Below, piece by piece: positions 17,410 through 26,252 of a stretch of 43,079 nucleotides of DNA; within the stretch, counting starts at the first letter, position 1; each line of letters starts with the position of its first letter. Source of the DNA: an uncultured Pseudomonadota bacterium (lineage in GTDB: Bacteria > Pseudomonadota > Gammaproteobacteria > Burkholderiales > Methylophilaceae). Location of the stretch: the NCBI GenBank assembly GCA_903838125.1, contig CAILXF010000060.1:1-43079 (forward strand), in the 5' to 3' direction. Position numbers and translations under genes: made by a program. Under the pieces are notes generated by a model, which ran no database searches, was not told where the DNA came from, and saw only the letters and a program-made list of their open reading frames with translations.

Positions 17410-17596
17410 GATAGCAATCTTAGATGCACTAGTGCCAACGTTGCTCCTTGCTTTTATGGTGAGCGTAATTCTATCTTGGGCGATGGACTGGTTGTTCTCA
17501 AGTATTGAACTGTATCAATATGTCTGGTATCGATCGCTGTTTCGTTTTGCTACATTTATTTGCATGTTTTCATTATTAGGGCTATTAATTTATTAA
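17399..17596 (+). CDS. DUF1656 small membrane protein (AaeX-like)
   Basis: 65 residues with two hydrophobic segments (about 12-30 and 46-64) and the family start MPREIAILDALVPTLL. AaeX-type proteins are always found between the FUSC pump and its membrane-fusion partner, as here. A good ribosome site (aaggag) lies within the end of the FUSC gene. Precise role unknown. Confidence 0.88.
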   Translation: MPREIAILDALVPTLLLAFMVSVILSWAMDWLFSSIELYQYVWYRSLFRFATFICMFSLLGLLIY

Positions 17597-17608
17597 AAGG
17601 TGTGTGGT

Positions 17609-18484
17609 ATGAAAGATTTAAAGAAGCAACTGTTGCGGGTATTAATCACACTCACTATCGTTGTCATTGCACTATTTCTAGGCCGCATGCTTTGGGTCCG
17701 CTATATGGACTCTCCCTGGACACGAGATGGTCGTGTTCGTGCTGATATAGTGAATATCTCAAGTGATATTTCAGGTTTAGTTACAGAAGTTTTGGTCAAA
17801 GATAACCAGTTTGTGCATAAAGGCGACATGCTGTTCAAAATAGATAGCGAACGATATCGTCATACATTAGCGCAAATGCAAGCTCTGGTTGATCAACGCC
17901 GTGTAATGGTTGTGATGAAGAGAGGCCAATCGAAGCGTCGAGATGCCCTAGATAATGAGGTAATCTCACAAGAAAGTCGTGAAGATTCTGACCTATATAC
18001 TGCTAGTGCTAGTGCAGAGTATGATCAAGCTATTGCGGAGCGAGATCATGCAAAACTTAACGTAGAACGCACCTTTGTGCGTGCTCCCGTAGATGGTTGG
18101 GTTTCTAATCTATTGGTGCGTCCTGGAGATTATGCACAGGTAGGGGCAGCTAAACTTGCAATTATTGATCAAAACTCTTTCTGGGTTTATGGATATTTTG
18201 AAGAAAATAAATTAAGACTTATACATATTGGAGATTCTGCAGAAATAAAGCTACTAGGTTCAGATCTAATGTTGCATGGCCATGTAGAAAGTATTGCGAG
18301 AGGAATTACTGACCGTGATAATCCTACTGATGTTAGATTGCTAGCCAACGTCAATCCCAGTTTTAACTGGGTTAGGCTTGCGCAACGTGTTCCTGTTCGT
18401 ATAAAACTAGACTCTATACCAAAAGAAATTATGCTTGTTGCAGGTATGACTTGCTCTGTTATTGTAAAGAAAGCTACTGAATGA
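17609..18484 (+). CDS. HlyD/AaeA-type periplasmic membrane-fusion protein
   Basis: 291 residues from the ATG at 17609, chosen because aaaagg lies at ideal spacing (an in-frame GTG at 17600 has none). Single membrane anchor (about 10-30), then WTRDGRVRADIVNISSDISGLVTEVLV, the biotinyl-lipoyl-like half motif, a short helical hairpin, and VRAPVDGWVSNLLVRPGDYA, the second half. It links the FUSC pump to the outer-membrane channel. Last gene of the operon; a family A repeat follows. Confidence 0.9.
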   Translation: MKDLKKQLLRVLITLTIVVIALFLGRMLWVRYMDSPWTRDGRVRADIVNISSDISGLVTEVLVKDNQFVHKGDMLFKIDSERYRHTLAQMQALVDQRRVMVVMKRGQSKRRDALDNEVISQESREDSDLYTASASAEYDQAIAERDHAKLNVERTFVRAPVDGWVSNLLVRPGDYAQVGAAKLAIIDQNSFWVYGYFEENKLRLIHIGDSAEIKLLGSDLMLHGHVESIARGITDRDNPTDVRLLANVNPSFNWVRLAQRVPVRIKLDSIPKEIMLVAGMTCSVIVKKATE

Positions 18485-18558
18485 CGCTGGTGTCAATGGT
18501 CTTCAATATGGATAGGCAATATTCACTACCATATGACTGTACGCTTCGGGTCGGCACA

Positions 18559-18677
18559 TGCCCTATAGCACCTAAATTTCCCCGCCTCAAAGCAGTCATT
18601 GACTCCTAATTGAGCTGACTTTCCACAAAGCTGACGTTCATAAATGACACTAGGGGTCATAAGCAGTCGTTCACTAT
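18559..18677. repeat. Dispersed repeat family A, copy 2 (long)
   Basis: About 119 bases aligning along their whole length with 24108-24226: cacctaaatttc, cgcctcaa, agtcattga, attgag, aagctga-gttcataaatg, then the gtcgtt end. It lies between the efflux operon and the convergent HD-GYP gene. Confidence 0.8.
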
Positions 18678-18706
18678 TATTGATTTGCATCCTATGTACG
18701 CAATGT

Positions 18707-19747
18707 TTACTTGAGTTTGTAACCTTTGATGTTAAATAGCTTGATGCAAGCATCAACTACCGCTTTGTCGTAGAGGATTCCGGAACCGCGCTTTAGTTCT
18801 GACAAAGCAGACTCTATCCCTAAACCTCGACGATAAGGGCGATTAGTCGACATTGAATCAACCACATCTGCTACAGCCATTATTTTTCCACCTATTGAAA
18901 TTTCGTCACCCTTAAGTCCATGAGGGTAGCCGCTACCATCTAACCTTTCGTGATGCTCTAAGACCATCCGTGCCACAGGCCAAGGAAAAGAAATATCCTT
19001 AAGAACATTATAGCCAGCCTCAACATGTTCTTTAACTAATTCGAATTCTTTGATAGTTAATTTCGTTGGTTTAACTAGAATTTCAATAGGCACAATGATT
19101 TTACCAACATCATGTAAATATCCACCCACTTTAATCCCATCTTGAATGCTCTTTTCTACGCCAAGCTCAGAAGCGATAGCCTCAGACAGGTTCCCTACAG
19201 ACTGCTCATGGCCTGCTGTATAGAAGTCGCGCATTTCACCTAACTGCCTTGCTAATGTGATAGTCTCTAAAAGGCTACTTTCAAGTTTTTTGTTAGTTAT
19301 CTGCAACTCATATGCGCGTTTTTGTTTCTCTTCATTTTCAAAAGATAGTGTTTTATTGAATATCTCAAGGTTTCTCACAACCTCATCAAGTTGTAGACGC
19401 TCCAGTTCTCTATTTTTGAAAAGGGCCCTTAATCCATAATTGCCTACCAACATGAATATAGATATAACTAAACCAAAGATGGCATCACTCATGTTTGACG
19501 CTTGTCCATGTTCAAACAGTCGCCATAACGGAGCTAATCTTCTCTCCACCATAAAAATTAGACCAAGGCACACGCAAGCCCAAGCAAAACGGTAATTATT
19601 TTTGATTTCAATTATTTGGCGTGCAGCGATAATGGCTGCAATTACCTGCAAAAGCACAGATGCCAATAAGATGATAGTGAGAGAGATTTCCGATTGAATT
19701 TGATGCAATATGTTTGCAACCGATTCGGAATTTAAAATACTAGGCAC
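18707..19747 (-). CDS. Membrane HD-GYP c-di-GMP phosphodiesterase
   Basis: 346 residues. Three or so membrane segments (about 22-45, 52-68, 88-108) precede a linker with one unit of the NEEKQKRAYELQI type (138-150) and an HD-GYP domain: AGHE (178-181), HD at 212-213 in YLHDVGK, HH at 265-266, DGSGYP ending 275, ADVVDSM. All expected metal and GYP residues are present, so it should hydrolyse c-di-GMP. It starts at a GTG inside the end of the PAS-HD-GYP gene (8-base overlap, ggggga ribosome site), so it is translationally coupled. Very similar to that gene, including 55 identical bases: a local duplication. Confidence 0.92.
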   Translation of the reverse strand: MPSILNSESVANILHQIQSEISLTIILLASVLLQVIAAIIAARQIIEIKNNYRFAWACVCLGLIFMVERRLAPLWRLFEHGQASNMSDAIFGLVISIFMLVGNYGLRALFKNRELERLQLDEVVRNLEIFNKTLSFENEEKQKRAYELQITNKKLESSLLETITLARQLGEMRDFYTAGHEQSVGNLSEAIASELGVEKSIQDGIKVGGYLHDVGKIIVPIEILVKPTKLTIKEFELVKEHVEAGYNVLKDISFPWPVARMVLEHHERLDGSGYPHGLKGDEISIGGKIMAVADVVDSMSTNRPYRRGLGIESALSELKRGSGILYDKAVVDACIKLFNIKGYKLK

Positions 19748-20870
19748 CCCATTCCCCCGTTACGTTGGAGCTTTTAACTTCCATTATCTTTATACAAGCA
19801 TCAACTACCGCATTATCGTAGGGTACTCCAGAACCGCGCTTTAGTTCAGCTAATGCAGAGTCTATCCCTAAGCCTGATCGATACGGGCGATGTGTCGACA
19901 TTGCATCAACAACATCAGCTACAGCCATAATTCTCCCACCCATTGAAATTTCATCACCCTTGAGTCCCTTTGGGTAGCCACTGCCATCTAACCTTTCGTG
20001 ATGTTCTAAGACCACGTTTGCTACAGGCCATGGGAAAGAAATCTCATTAAGTAGGTAATAGCCTGCATCAACATGCTCTTTAACTAATTCAAATTCTTTT
20101 ATAGTTAATTTCGTTGGTTTAACTAGAATTTCAATAGGCACAATGATTTTACCAATATCATGTAGATAACCCGCTACACGTATACCATCTTGAAATGCTT
20201 GGTCAAAGCCAAGTTCATTTGCAATAGCCTCTGATAGCCTGCCTACAGACCTTTCGTGACCTGCTGTATAGGCATCGCGCATTTCACCTATCCGCGCTGC
20301 CAAGCTCACAGTTTCTAAAAGACTAACTTCTAGTCTTTTGGTAATCACTAACAGCTCAGCAGCTCGTTTAGCTTTCTCTTCATTTTGGAAGGCGAGTTCT
20401 TTATTGGCAATGACGAGCTCAGCAGCTCGTTTAGCTTTCTCTTCATTTTGGAAGGCGAGTTCTTTATTGGTTTCTATTAATACCCGTGCTTGTTCTTTTA
20501 TTTTAGTATTATCACGAGCAATCTTTGAAGCGCCAATTACTTTTCCGTTCGCATCAATAATAGGAGAAATCGTAGCTGACACATTAATGAGTCGACCATC
20601 TTTACATAGCCGTACAGTCTCAAAGTGAGGCACTCGCTTGCCTTGTAAGATTACCTTCAAAATATCTAACTCTTCCTTCAAACGTTCTGGTGGAATTAAA
20701 AGTTCTATTGATTGTCCGATAGCTTCTTCAGCAGAGTACCCGAATATATTTTCAGCACCCTTATTCCAGGTGAGAATAATCCCATTTAAATCCATTCCAA
20801 TAATGGCATCTTCAGATGCATCTATGATGGAAGTAAGTAGATTGTATTTACTCAGCGGAGTAGCGGTCAT
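19740..20870 (-). CDS. PAS-HD-GYP c-di-GMP phosphodiesterase
   Basis: 376 residues, cytosolic. PAS sensor (about 10-125, with GMDLNGIILTWNKGAENIFGY and the PAC-like tail IGASKIARDNT), a linker with two tandem 21-residue copies of NKELAFQNEEKAKRAAELVIA (about 135-176), then HD-GYP: AGHE, HD at 237-238 in YLHDIGK, HH at 290-291, GYP at 298-300. It lies between an alanine-rich gene (23-base overlap upstream) and the membrane HD-GYP gene (8-base overlap downstream), forming a compact three-gene operon. The ligand of the PAS domain cannot be told. Confidence 0.93.
   Translation of the reverse strand: MTATPLSKYNLLTSIIDASEDAIIGMDLNGIILTWNKGAENIFGYSAEEAIGQSIELLIPPERLKEELDILKVILQGKRVPHFETVRLCKDGRLINVSATISPIIDANGKVIGASKIARDNTKIKEQARVLIETNKELAFQNEEKAKRAAELVIANKELAFQNEEKAKRAAELLVITKRLEVSLLETVSLAARIGEMRDAYTAGHERSVGRLSEAIANELGFDQAFQDGIRVAGYLHDIGKIIVPIEILVKPTKLTIKEFELVKEHVDAGYYLLNEISFPWPVANVVLEHHERLDGSGYPKGLKGDEISMGGRIMAVADVVDAMSTHRPYRSGLGIDSALAELKRGSGVPYDNAVVDACIKIMEVKSSNVTGEWGA
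20353..20470 (-). repeat. 63-bp tandem repeat in the HD-GYP linker
   Basis: Two nearly identical copies with a 63-base period encode a 21-residue coiled-coil unit. The period keeps the reading frame and three heptads, so copy-number change would alter linker length without a frameshift. Confidence 0.9.
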
Positions 20871-21324
20871 GCTGGTTATCTTTCTTAGCCCGAGAGCGAA
20901 CGGTAGCTAGACCTTTTTTAACAGGCATGGCCGCTTTAAGTAGCTTCTGGACCTCAAACACGGCTAATAGGGCTACTTGTGATGCTGCAAGTGCTGGTTT
21001 AGCCCTAACCTGTGCGGCTGTTATTTCTGCTGTAGCTTTAACTTGGGATGCAAGCCTCGCGGCAACCGCAACCGGGTCCCCTTCATCTGTGTATTCACGC
21101 AATTTCGTAGCTTGCTCTGCGACTAATAAGGCTAGCTCTGCTTCTTGAGCGGAATTTAGTGCTATTCTTGCATCCACTTGCGATTGAATAAGTAAGGCTA
21201 GAGCCTTATCTTGCGAAGAAGTGAAGGCAGATATTGTACGTTCAGCTGATTGTAGCTTCTTGTCCACCATAGCTCGATACGCTATCATTTTATTTATAGT
21301 CGCATACATAGTATTTTTAATCAT
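20848..21324 (-). CDS. Alanine-rich helical protein coupled to HD-GYP genes
   Basis: 158 residues from the ATG at 21324 (aggg at good spacing; a GTG lies one codon upstream). Not recognised. It is alanine/glutamine-rich and almost entirely helical by composition (e.g. AEITAAQVRAKPALAASQVA), with a short break GDPVA near the middle and a basic tail (RSRAKKDNQH). No signal peptide or membrane segment. Its 3' end overlaps the PAS-HD-GYP start by 23 bases, so it is made with the phosphodiesterases and may be a scaffold or partner. A second alanine-rich helical gene lies at 26.7-27.2 kb in the same cluster. Confidence 0.65.
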   Translation of the reverse strand: MIKNTMYATINKMIAYRAMVDKKLQSAERTISAFTSSQDKALALLIQSQVDARIALNSAQEAELALLVAEQATKLREYTDEGDPVAVAARLASQVKATAEITAAQVRAKPALAASQVALLAVFEVQKLLKAAMPVKKGLATVRSRAKKDNQHDRYSAE

Positions 21325-21617
21325 CACCTATACCCTAATTACATAGATGGTTTATAAAAAAATACTACTCTAAGTTAGGCTCGGGAAATGTAAGGGCAAG
21401 CACTTACGCTGCTAATGCGTTAAAAATTTCACTTTAAGTTAGATTAAGAAACTAAAGGAAGCTTTAGGGCAGGCACTTTGCTTATGTGCTAAGGGAGATT
21501 GGGGTAGAAGCTGTAATGCAGAGTTCTTATCTCTGGCTGCCGTTGGGGTGGCAGTTCAGCAGCGTTACCAGTTGAAACTTATTCCATTAACAGCGAGGTT
21601 GGCATAAGCGCCAAATT

Positions 21618-23381
21618 TTATTTTAAAATCTGATCTGGATCAATAAATCTAACGATATTGCGCCCATCGGCTTTTGCCTGAAACATCGCCGAATCAGCCC
21701 ATTTGACTAGGTCTTCTTGCCCCGCCTGATGATTTAAGAAAAGCACCACGCCAATGCTAGCCGTGCATTTATGCTTGACACTCTTATCTGGTTGCCCAAG
21801 ATGCTTGGTATGTAAGTGATAAGGCTCACTTAATACCAAACGGATTTTTTCTGCGATTGCTTCCGCTTCAACCCTTGATTTCACTTTATCCTTATTTAAC
21901 TCTCTAATCATGACTACAAACTCATCCCCACCGAATCGACCGAGCGTGTCCATTTCACGCACGCACCCTTTCAACCTTTCAGCCACCTCTATCAGGAGTA
22001 GATCACCCACATCATGACCATGGGTGTCATTAAGCGGCTTGAAGTTATCCAAGTCTAGGAACATCAGCGCACCATACAAACCGCTTCGTTTGCTTGAAGC
22101 CATTGCCTGATTCATTCGGTCATAAAAAAGTCGGCGGTTGGGGAGTTTTGTCAGACTGTCATAGAAGGCCAACTGGTGAATCATTCCCTCATGCTTAATT
22201 CGAGCTGTAATGTCCTCCACCATGCAGAGGTGGCGATTGTGGCTGCCATCAGCTTCCTTAATCGGTGCAATTGTCATGCTAACCCAAACGAAAGAACCAT
22301 CTGGACGAATATAGCGTTTACTCATGTTGAACCCTGGTACTTCACCTTTATTCAACCGAGCCATGTTGTCGAGGTCATCTTGAACGTCATCAGGATGTGT
22401 AATGGTCATCCAGTTAATACAAATCAACTCCTCCTTTGTTCTTCCTGTTATGTCAGCAAACTTTGGATTGATTTCATAAATCTTTCCATTGAACGAATCA
22501 ATCAGGGCAACACCAATTGGAACCTTTTCGAAAATTGCTCTAAATCGCTCGCGGCTCTCCTCTAAAGACTTAGTACGTTCTGCAACAATTTCTTCAAGAT
22601 GGTCACGATAACGAATTAACTCCTGTTCGTTTTTTTTTATTTGGGTCACATCGCGGCCAGTAACAACCGATCCCACAATTTTTCCATTCCTATCTCGGAT
22701 TGGTGCAAAGCTATAGCTTCCAATCCAAGTCTCTCCTGTAGACTTTAACTGCAATATATACTCAGACCCTACGGCAGATTCTCCTCTAAGGGCTCTGGCG
22801 ACAACCCAATCTTCAAGAGGTACCGGTTCTCCGCCAGTCGTGAGAATATCAAGAATAGCCGCATATTTGTCTGAGTGATTGAGGCATTCCTCTTTATTTT
22901 TGAATCTATGAAATGTCGCAAAGGCCTTATTAAAGTTAACGAATGTGCCTTTTGCGTCTGATATAAACACTGCATCTACAATGCTTTCCAGCACAGCATC
23001 CAGCTTTATGTTGGTTGAGAAAAGGTATGACTGCAAAATACTTTCTCTGGCCATTCTCGCTAGGTACGTTGCGATTGTTGACGCTGAGATTGCTGCAAGA
23101 ATGTCCATAAGCATATAACCCAACCGCAACTCATAAAAATTAATTGCTAGTACTTGAAGTGCTATCGATATAAGGAAAGCTTGGGCAGTGTACAAAAGTT
23201 TTTTGCAGTTGAAAGCGATAGCGGCAAGTGGGAATACATGAAGCACATTCAGTCGGACGTCAGCCCCCATGAACCAATCCAAGATGGAAATTAACACAAT
23301 CGCAACTAAACCAAATGCAAACACCTTATTGTCATTAGGTGCCTCAGGGTTTGGTAAGTATTTGATTAAAAGTTTTATCAT
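21618..23381 (-). CDS. Membrane PAS-PAS-GGDEF diguanylate cyclase
   Basis: 587 residues from the ATG at 23381, chosen for its ggga site 8 bases upstream (a TTG at 23420 would add 13). About four membrane helices in the first 115 residues, two PAS domains (about 120-240 and 285-400, the second with GRTKEELICINWMTITHPDD), then a GGDEF domain. The active-site GGDEF is intact at residues 484-488 (bases 21918-21932). RxxD five residues before it (REMD) is a c-di-GMP inhibitory I-site. It should make c-di-GMP with product inhibition, opposing the HD-GYP enzymes nearby. No EAL domain. Confidence 0.93.
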   Translation of the reverse strand: MIKLLIKYLPNPEAPNDNKVFAFGLVAIVLISILDWFMGADVRLNVLHVFPLAAIAFNCKKLLYTAQAFLISIALQVLAINFYELRLGYMLMDILAAISASTIATYLARMARESILQSYLFSTNIKLDAVLESIVDAVFISDAKGTFVNFNKAFATFHRFKNKEECLNHSDKYAAILDILTTGGEPVPLEDWVVARALRGESAVGSEYILQLKSTGETWIGSYSFAPIRDRNGKIVGSVVTGRDVTQIKKNEQELIRYRDHLEEIVAERTKSLEESRERFRAIFEKVPIGVALIDSFNGKIYEINPKFADITGRTKEELICINWMTITHPDDVQDDLDNMARLNKGEVPGFNMSKRYIRPDGSFVWVSMTIAPIKEADGSHNRHLCMVEDITARIKHEGMIHQLAFYDSLTKLPNRRLFYDRMNQAMASSKRSGLYGALMFLDLDNFKPLNDTHGHDVGDLLLIEVAERLKGCVREMDTLGRFGGDEFVVMIRELNKDKVKSRVEAEAIAEKIRLVLSEPYHLHTKHLGQPDKSVKHKCTASIGVVLFLNHQAGQEDLVKWADSAMFQAKADGRNIVRFIDPDQILK

Positions 23382-23794
23382 AGCGATGTTCCCATAATGC
23401 TTAACTATTTTTAGCAACAAGTATTACAAACGAGCACTATCTAATATAGTGGCTTTAAATGAATGTTACTGATTAAGAATTCTGTGGAGATACGTGGTCT
23501 GCTGAGCCAAAATTGGCCATACTCATTTCTATAAAATCATTTAACTTTATTCTTAATTAGAAATCTCTACGTGCGGATACTTAGTTCGCATAAATTCGTA
23601 AAAAATCAGCACTAAAGTTAAAGTGAAAGAATTTAAAAGTGGTTTGTAGTTCTAGCAGCAAGGGGTCGTAAGTATACAAATTACGTGATTGCTTTAGGGT
23701 AGCTAGCCTTTAGGCTGAGTATGTGCTTACCCGTATATGTAATTCATAACCCTTAGACTATATTGGTCAAAATTAGAATTTTGGGATAGATGAA
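23382..23794. other. Intergenic region, no gene seen
   Basis: AT-rich, about 410 bases between the divergent GGDEF gene and a small hypothetical gene, so it must hold promoters for both. Short inverted matches (gagatacgtg near 23484 and ctctacgtg near 23566) are visible, but no clear operator, RNA or ORF. Confidence 0.4.
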
Positions 23795-24055
23795 ATGGCC
23801 GATGATTTAAAATCAAAAACTGGCAATATAAACATTCATCAAAGTTTAGAGAATCAACTGGAAAGTGTTTTCTACCCTAATTCAGCTTACCGTTCTTCAA
23901 TGAAACAAACTCAGTTAACAGTAGAAATTCCAGCTGGGATCGTAATTAAGTATATAAACGGAATGGTCGCTTATGATGCTTTGAGGTCGGAAGAAAACTA
24001 CAAGTACTTAGAGGAACTTAAAAAAGAAAATAAAGATTTCTTAGAATCAAATTAA
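23795..24055 (+). CDS. Small hypothetical protein
   Basis: 86 residues, soluble, with a charged helical C-terminus (LRSEENYKYLEELKKENKDF). Possible ribosome site ggga about 10 bases upstream. No motif recognised. It sits alone between the GGDEF gene and a family A repeat. Its codon use looks like its neighbours', so it is probably a real gene. Confidence 0.5.
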   Translation: MADDLKSKTGNINIHQSLENQLESVFYPNSAYRSSMKQTQLTVEIPAGIVIKYINGMVAYDALRSEENYKYLEELKKENKDFLESN

Positions 24056-24107
24056 TAATGCGAGATTATGTTTAATGAATTAAGGAAGTCGACATATGGG
24101 TTTGCAC

Positions 24108-24226
24108 TTGCTCTATGACACCTAAATTTCACCGCCTCAATGGAGTCATTGATCCCAATTGAGTTGAGTTGCCAAAAAGCTGAAGTTCATAAATGACACT
24201 AAGAAACAGAAGCCGTCGTTGATGCA
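24108..24226. repeat. Dispersed repeat family A, copy 3 (long)
   Basis: Aligns end to end with 18559-18677 and carries the same ttcataaatgacacta core as 13039-13085. Confidence 0.8.
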
Positions 24227-24307
24227 ATAAATAAGGTGAATTGCTTGCTTCTTTAGAAATTTCAATGTTAACTACCCCTCGCAATCATAAAGTTGTAGGA
24301 TAAGCAT

Positions 24308-26065
24308 ATGAGCTTAACCTCCCCTGCTGAATTTACCCTCGGTCAGTTTCAGTACATTCTCGATCAACTTCCCCAGCATATTTTTTGGAAGGATAAAGAG
24401 TCACGCTATTTAGGTTGCAATCAGTCATTTGCTCAAGATGCTGGATTAACAAATCCAGCTGAAATTGTTGGCAAAACGGATTTTGATCTATCATGGGCAT
24501 CAAGTGCCACTGAATTGCATGGGCAAGACCAGGAAATCATTGCTACTGGTCTTCCATTTATTTCAGATGAAGAGCTGCTGAATGATAGTCATGGTCCTAA
24601 ATTTTGGCTAAATAAGAAAAAATTTCCTATCCGCAATCAACAAGGTGAGCCGATTGGCATCCTTGGTATTTATGAAGATATTTCTACGCTCAGGCGAAGC
24701 CAGATTAAGGAAGTAAAAGTAAGTCGTGCATTTGATTTGTTAATCAACGCAAATCAAGCGATGGTTCTAGCGCAAGATGAAAACTCTCTATTTGTAAATG
24801 TATGTCGCTTAGCTATTAAAGTTGGATACATCATGGCGTGGGTTGGTTTAGCTAATTCTGATGAGCAGAAATCTGTTAGCCCAGTTGCTCACGCTGGGGC
24901 CGTTGATGGTTACCTAAAGAACATTAAGATTAGCTGGGGCAATGATGAGTATGGCAAAGGGCCTACCGGCACATCTATTCGTGAAGTCCGAACGGTTGTT
25001 AATCAAAACTTTCTAACTAATCCTGCCATGCTCCCATGGCGAGATTCAGCAATAAAAATTGGCTATCAAGCAAATATTGCGCTTCCTATTATTTATCCGG
25101 AAGTGGGAGCAATTGCCGCTCTGACAATTTATGCGATAGAGCCGAACTCATTTAATGCAGAAGAGGTTGCATTGCTAGAGGAATTAGCAAAGCTATTAGC
25201 ATTTGGAATTTCTGCTGTTCGTGGTCGAGAGAAATTACTTTTTCAGAACGAAGAAAAAGCTAAGCGCTTAGCCGAATTAGTAATTGCCAACGAAGAAAAA
25301 GCTAAACGCCTAGCCGAATTAGTAATTGCCAACGAAGAAAAAGCTAAGCGGGTAGCGGAGCTAATAATTGCCAATGAAGAGAAGGTGAAAAGGGCTGCAG
25401 AGCTCGTGATAAGCATTAGGGCTACGCATCAAGCTGAAGATAAAATGCTAGCTAGCTTAACTTCATTATCTTTAGCCCGTGATAATGAAACAGGTAACCA
25501 TGTCATCAGAACGCAGATTTATGTAAGAGCCCTTGCCGCTCGGTTGCTAAAAATGGGTAAATACCTAGATCAAATTAATGAGGAATATATTGACCTAGTG
25601 TTTAAAGCCGCTCCTTTACACGATATTGGTAAGGTTGGTATTCCGGATTTAATTTTGAGAAAACCTGGAAAACTGAATGATGAAGAGTGGCTCGTTATGC
25701 AGACACACACCACGATTGGTGAATCTGTATTGTCTGCAGCTCATCTGGAATCTGAGGATGAAAATACTGTGATTGACATAGCCATTAAGATCGCTGGCGG
25801 TCATCATGAGCATTGGGATGGAACGGGCTACCCTAGAGGCTTGAAAAGTGAGTCCATTCCATTGGCCGCAAGGATCATGTCTGTTGCTGACGTGTACGAT
25901 GCCCTAGTGAGTAAGCGGGTTTATAAAGGCGAATGGACTCACGAGCAAGCGGTTAAAGAGATCATCCTTAAGAGTGGCACTCAGTTTGATCCCGTCATCG
26001 TGGATGCTTTTGCTCTAGAAGAGGGTACTTTCCATGAAATTTCTCAGCAGTACCACGATGCTTAG
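24308..26065 (+). CDS. PAS-GAF-HD-GYP c-di-GMP phosphodiesterase
   Basis: 585 residues, cytosolic. PAS (about 10-130, FWKDKESRYLGCNQSFAQDAG), GAF (about 145-305), a linker made of four tandem 14-residue units NEEKAKRLAELVIA (from residue 314), then an HD-GYP domain of the RpfG-like subtype: HD at 438-439 (HDIGKVGIPD), HH at 499-500, GYP at 507-509, SVADVYDAL. Ribosome site taggata before the ATG. This HD-GYP is more distant from the other three than they are from each other, although the linker unit is shared, suggesting domain shuffling. All catalytic residues look intact. Confidence 0.93.
   Translation: MSLTSPAEFTLGQFQYILDQLPQHIFWKDKESRYLGCNQSFAQDAGLTNPAEIVGKTDFDLSWASSATELHGQDQEIIATGLPFISDEELLNDSHGPKFWLNKKKFPIRNQQGEPIGILGIYEDISTLRRSQIKEVKVSRAFDLLINANQAMVLAQDENSLFVNVCRLAIKVGYIMAWVGLANSDEQKSVSPVAHAGAVDGYLKNIKISWGNDEYGKGPTGTSIREVRTVVNQNFLTNPAMLPWRDSAIKIGYQANIALPIIYPEVGAIAALTIYAIEPNSFNAEEVALLEELAKLLAFGISAVRGREKLLFQNEEKAKRLAELVIANEEKAKRLAELVIANEEKAKRVAELIIANEEKVKRAAELVISIRATHQAEDKMLASLTSLSLARDNETGNHVIRTQIYVRALAARLLKMGKYLDQINEEYIDLVFKAAPLHDIGKVGIPDLILRKPGKLNDEEWLVMQTHTTIGESVLSAAHLESEDENTVIDIAIKIAGGHHEHWDGTGYPRGLKSESIPLAARIMSVADVYDALVSKRVYKGEWTHEQAVKEIILKSGTQFDPVIVDAFALEEGTFHEISQQYHDA
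25247..25414 (+). repeat. Four-copy 42-bp tandem repeat in HD-GYP linker
   Basis: Copies start at 25247, 25289, 25331 and 25373. The first two are almost identical in DNA and the last is the most diverged. Each encodes two heptads. Confidence 0.92.
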
Positions 26066-26071
26066 CTTCTA

Positions 26072-26145
26072 GTCAATGACTGCTATGGGTTGGAAGTACC
26101 AAAACTAAACGACTGCTTTTAGGTAGTTTAACTCCACAGACCGCT
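26072..26145. repeat. Dispersed repeat family B, copy 1
   Basis: gactgctatgggttggaagt then a second half gactgctttt. It shares the atgggtYggaag core with 28044-28107, 28918-28975 and 30484-30545. Confidence 0.65.
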
Positions 26146-26252
26146 TATAGATAGTGGGTGTATGTCTGCCTGGGGGCAGTTAAGAAACGATCACTTCGAA
26201 ATTAAACTTGCAAATGCAATAATTGTTTTGGCAGTTAACAAAACACCAAATC

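Noticed and set aside
25247-25414. Possible CRISPR-like array
   Set aside because: The repeats are tandem without spacers and encode heptads of a coiled coil. No CRISPR array or cas gene was seen in the window.
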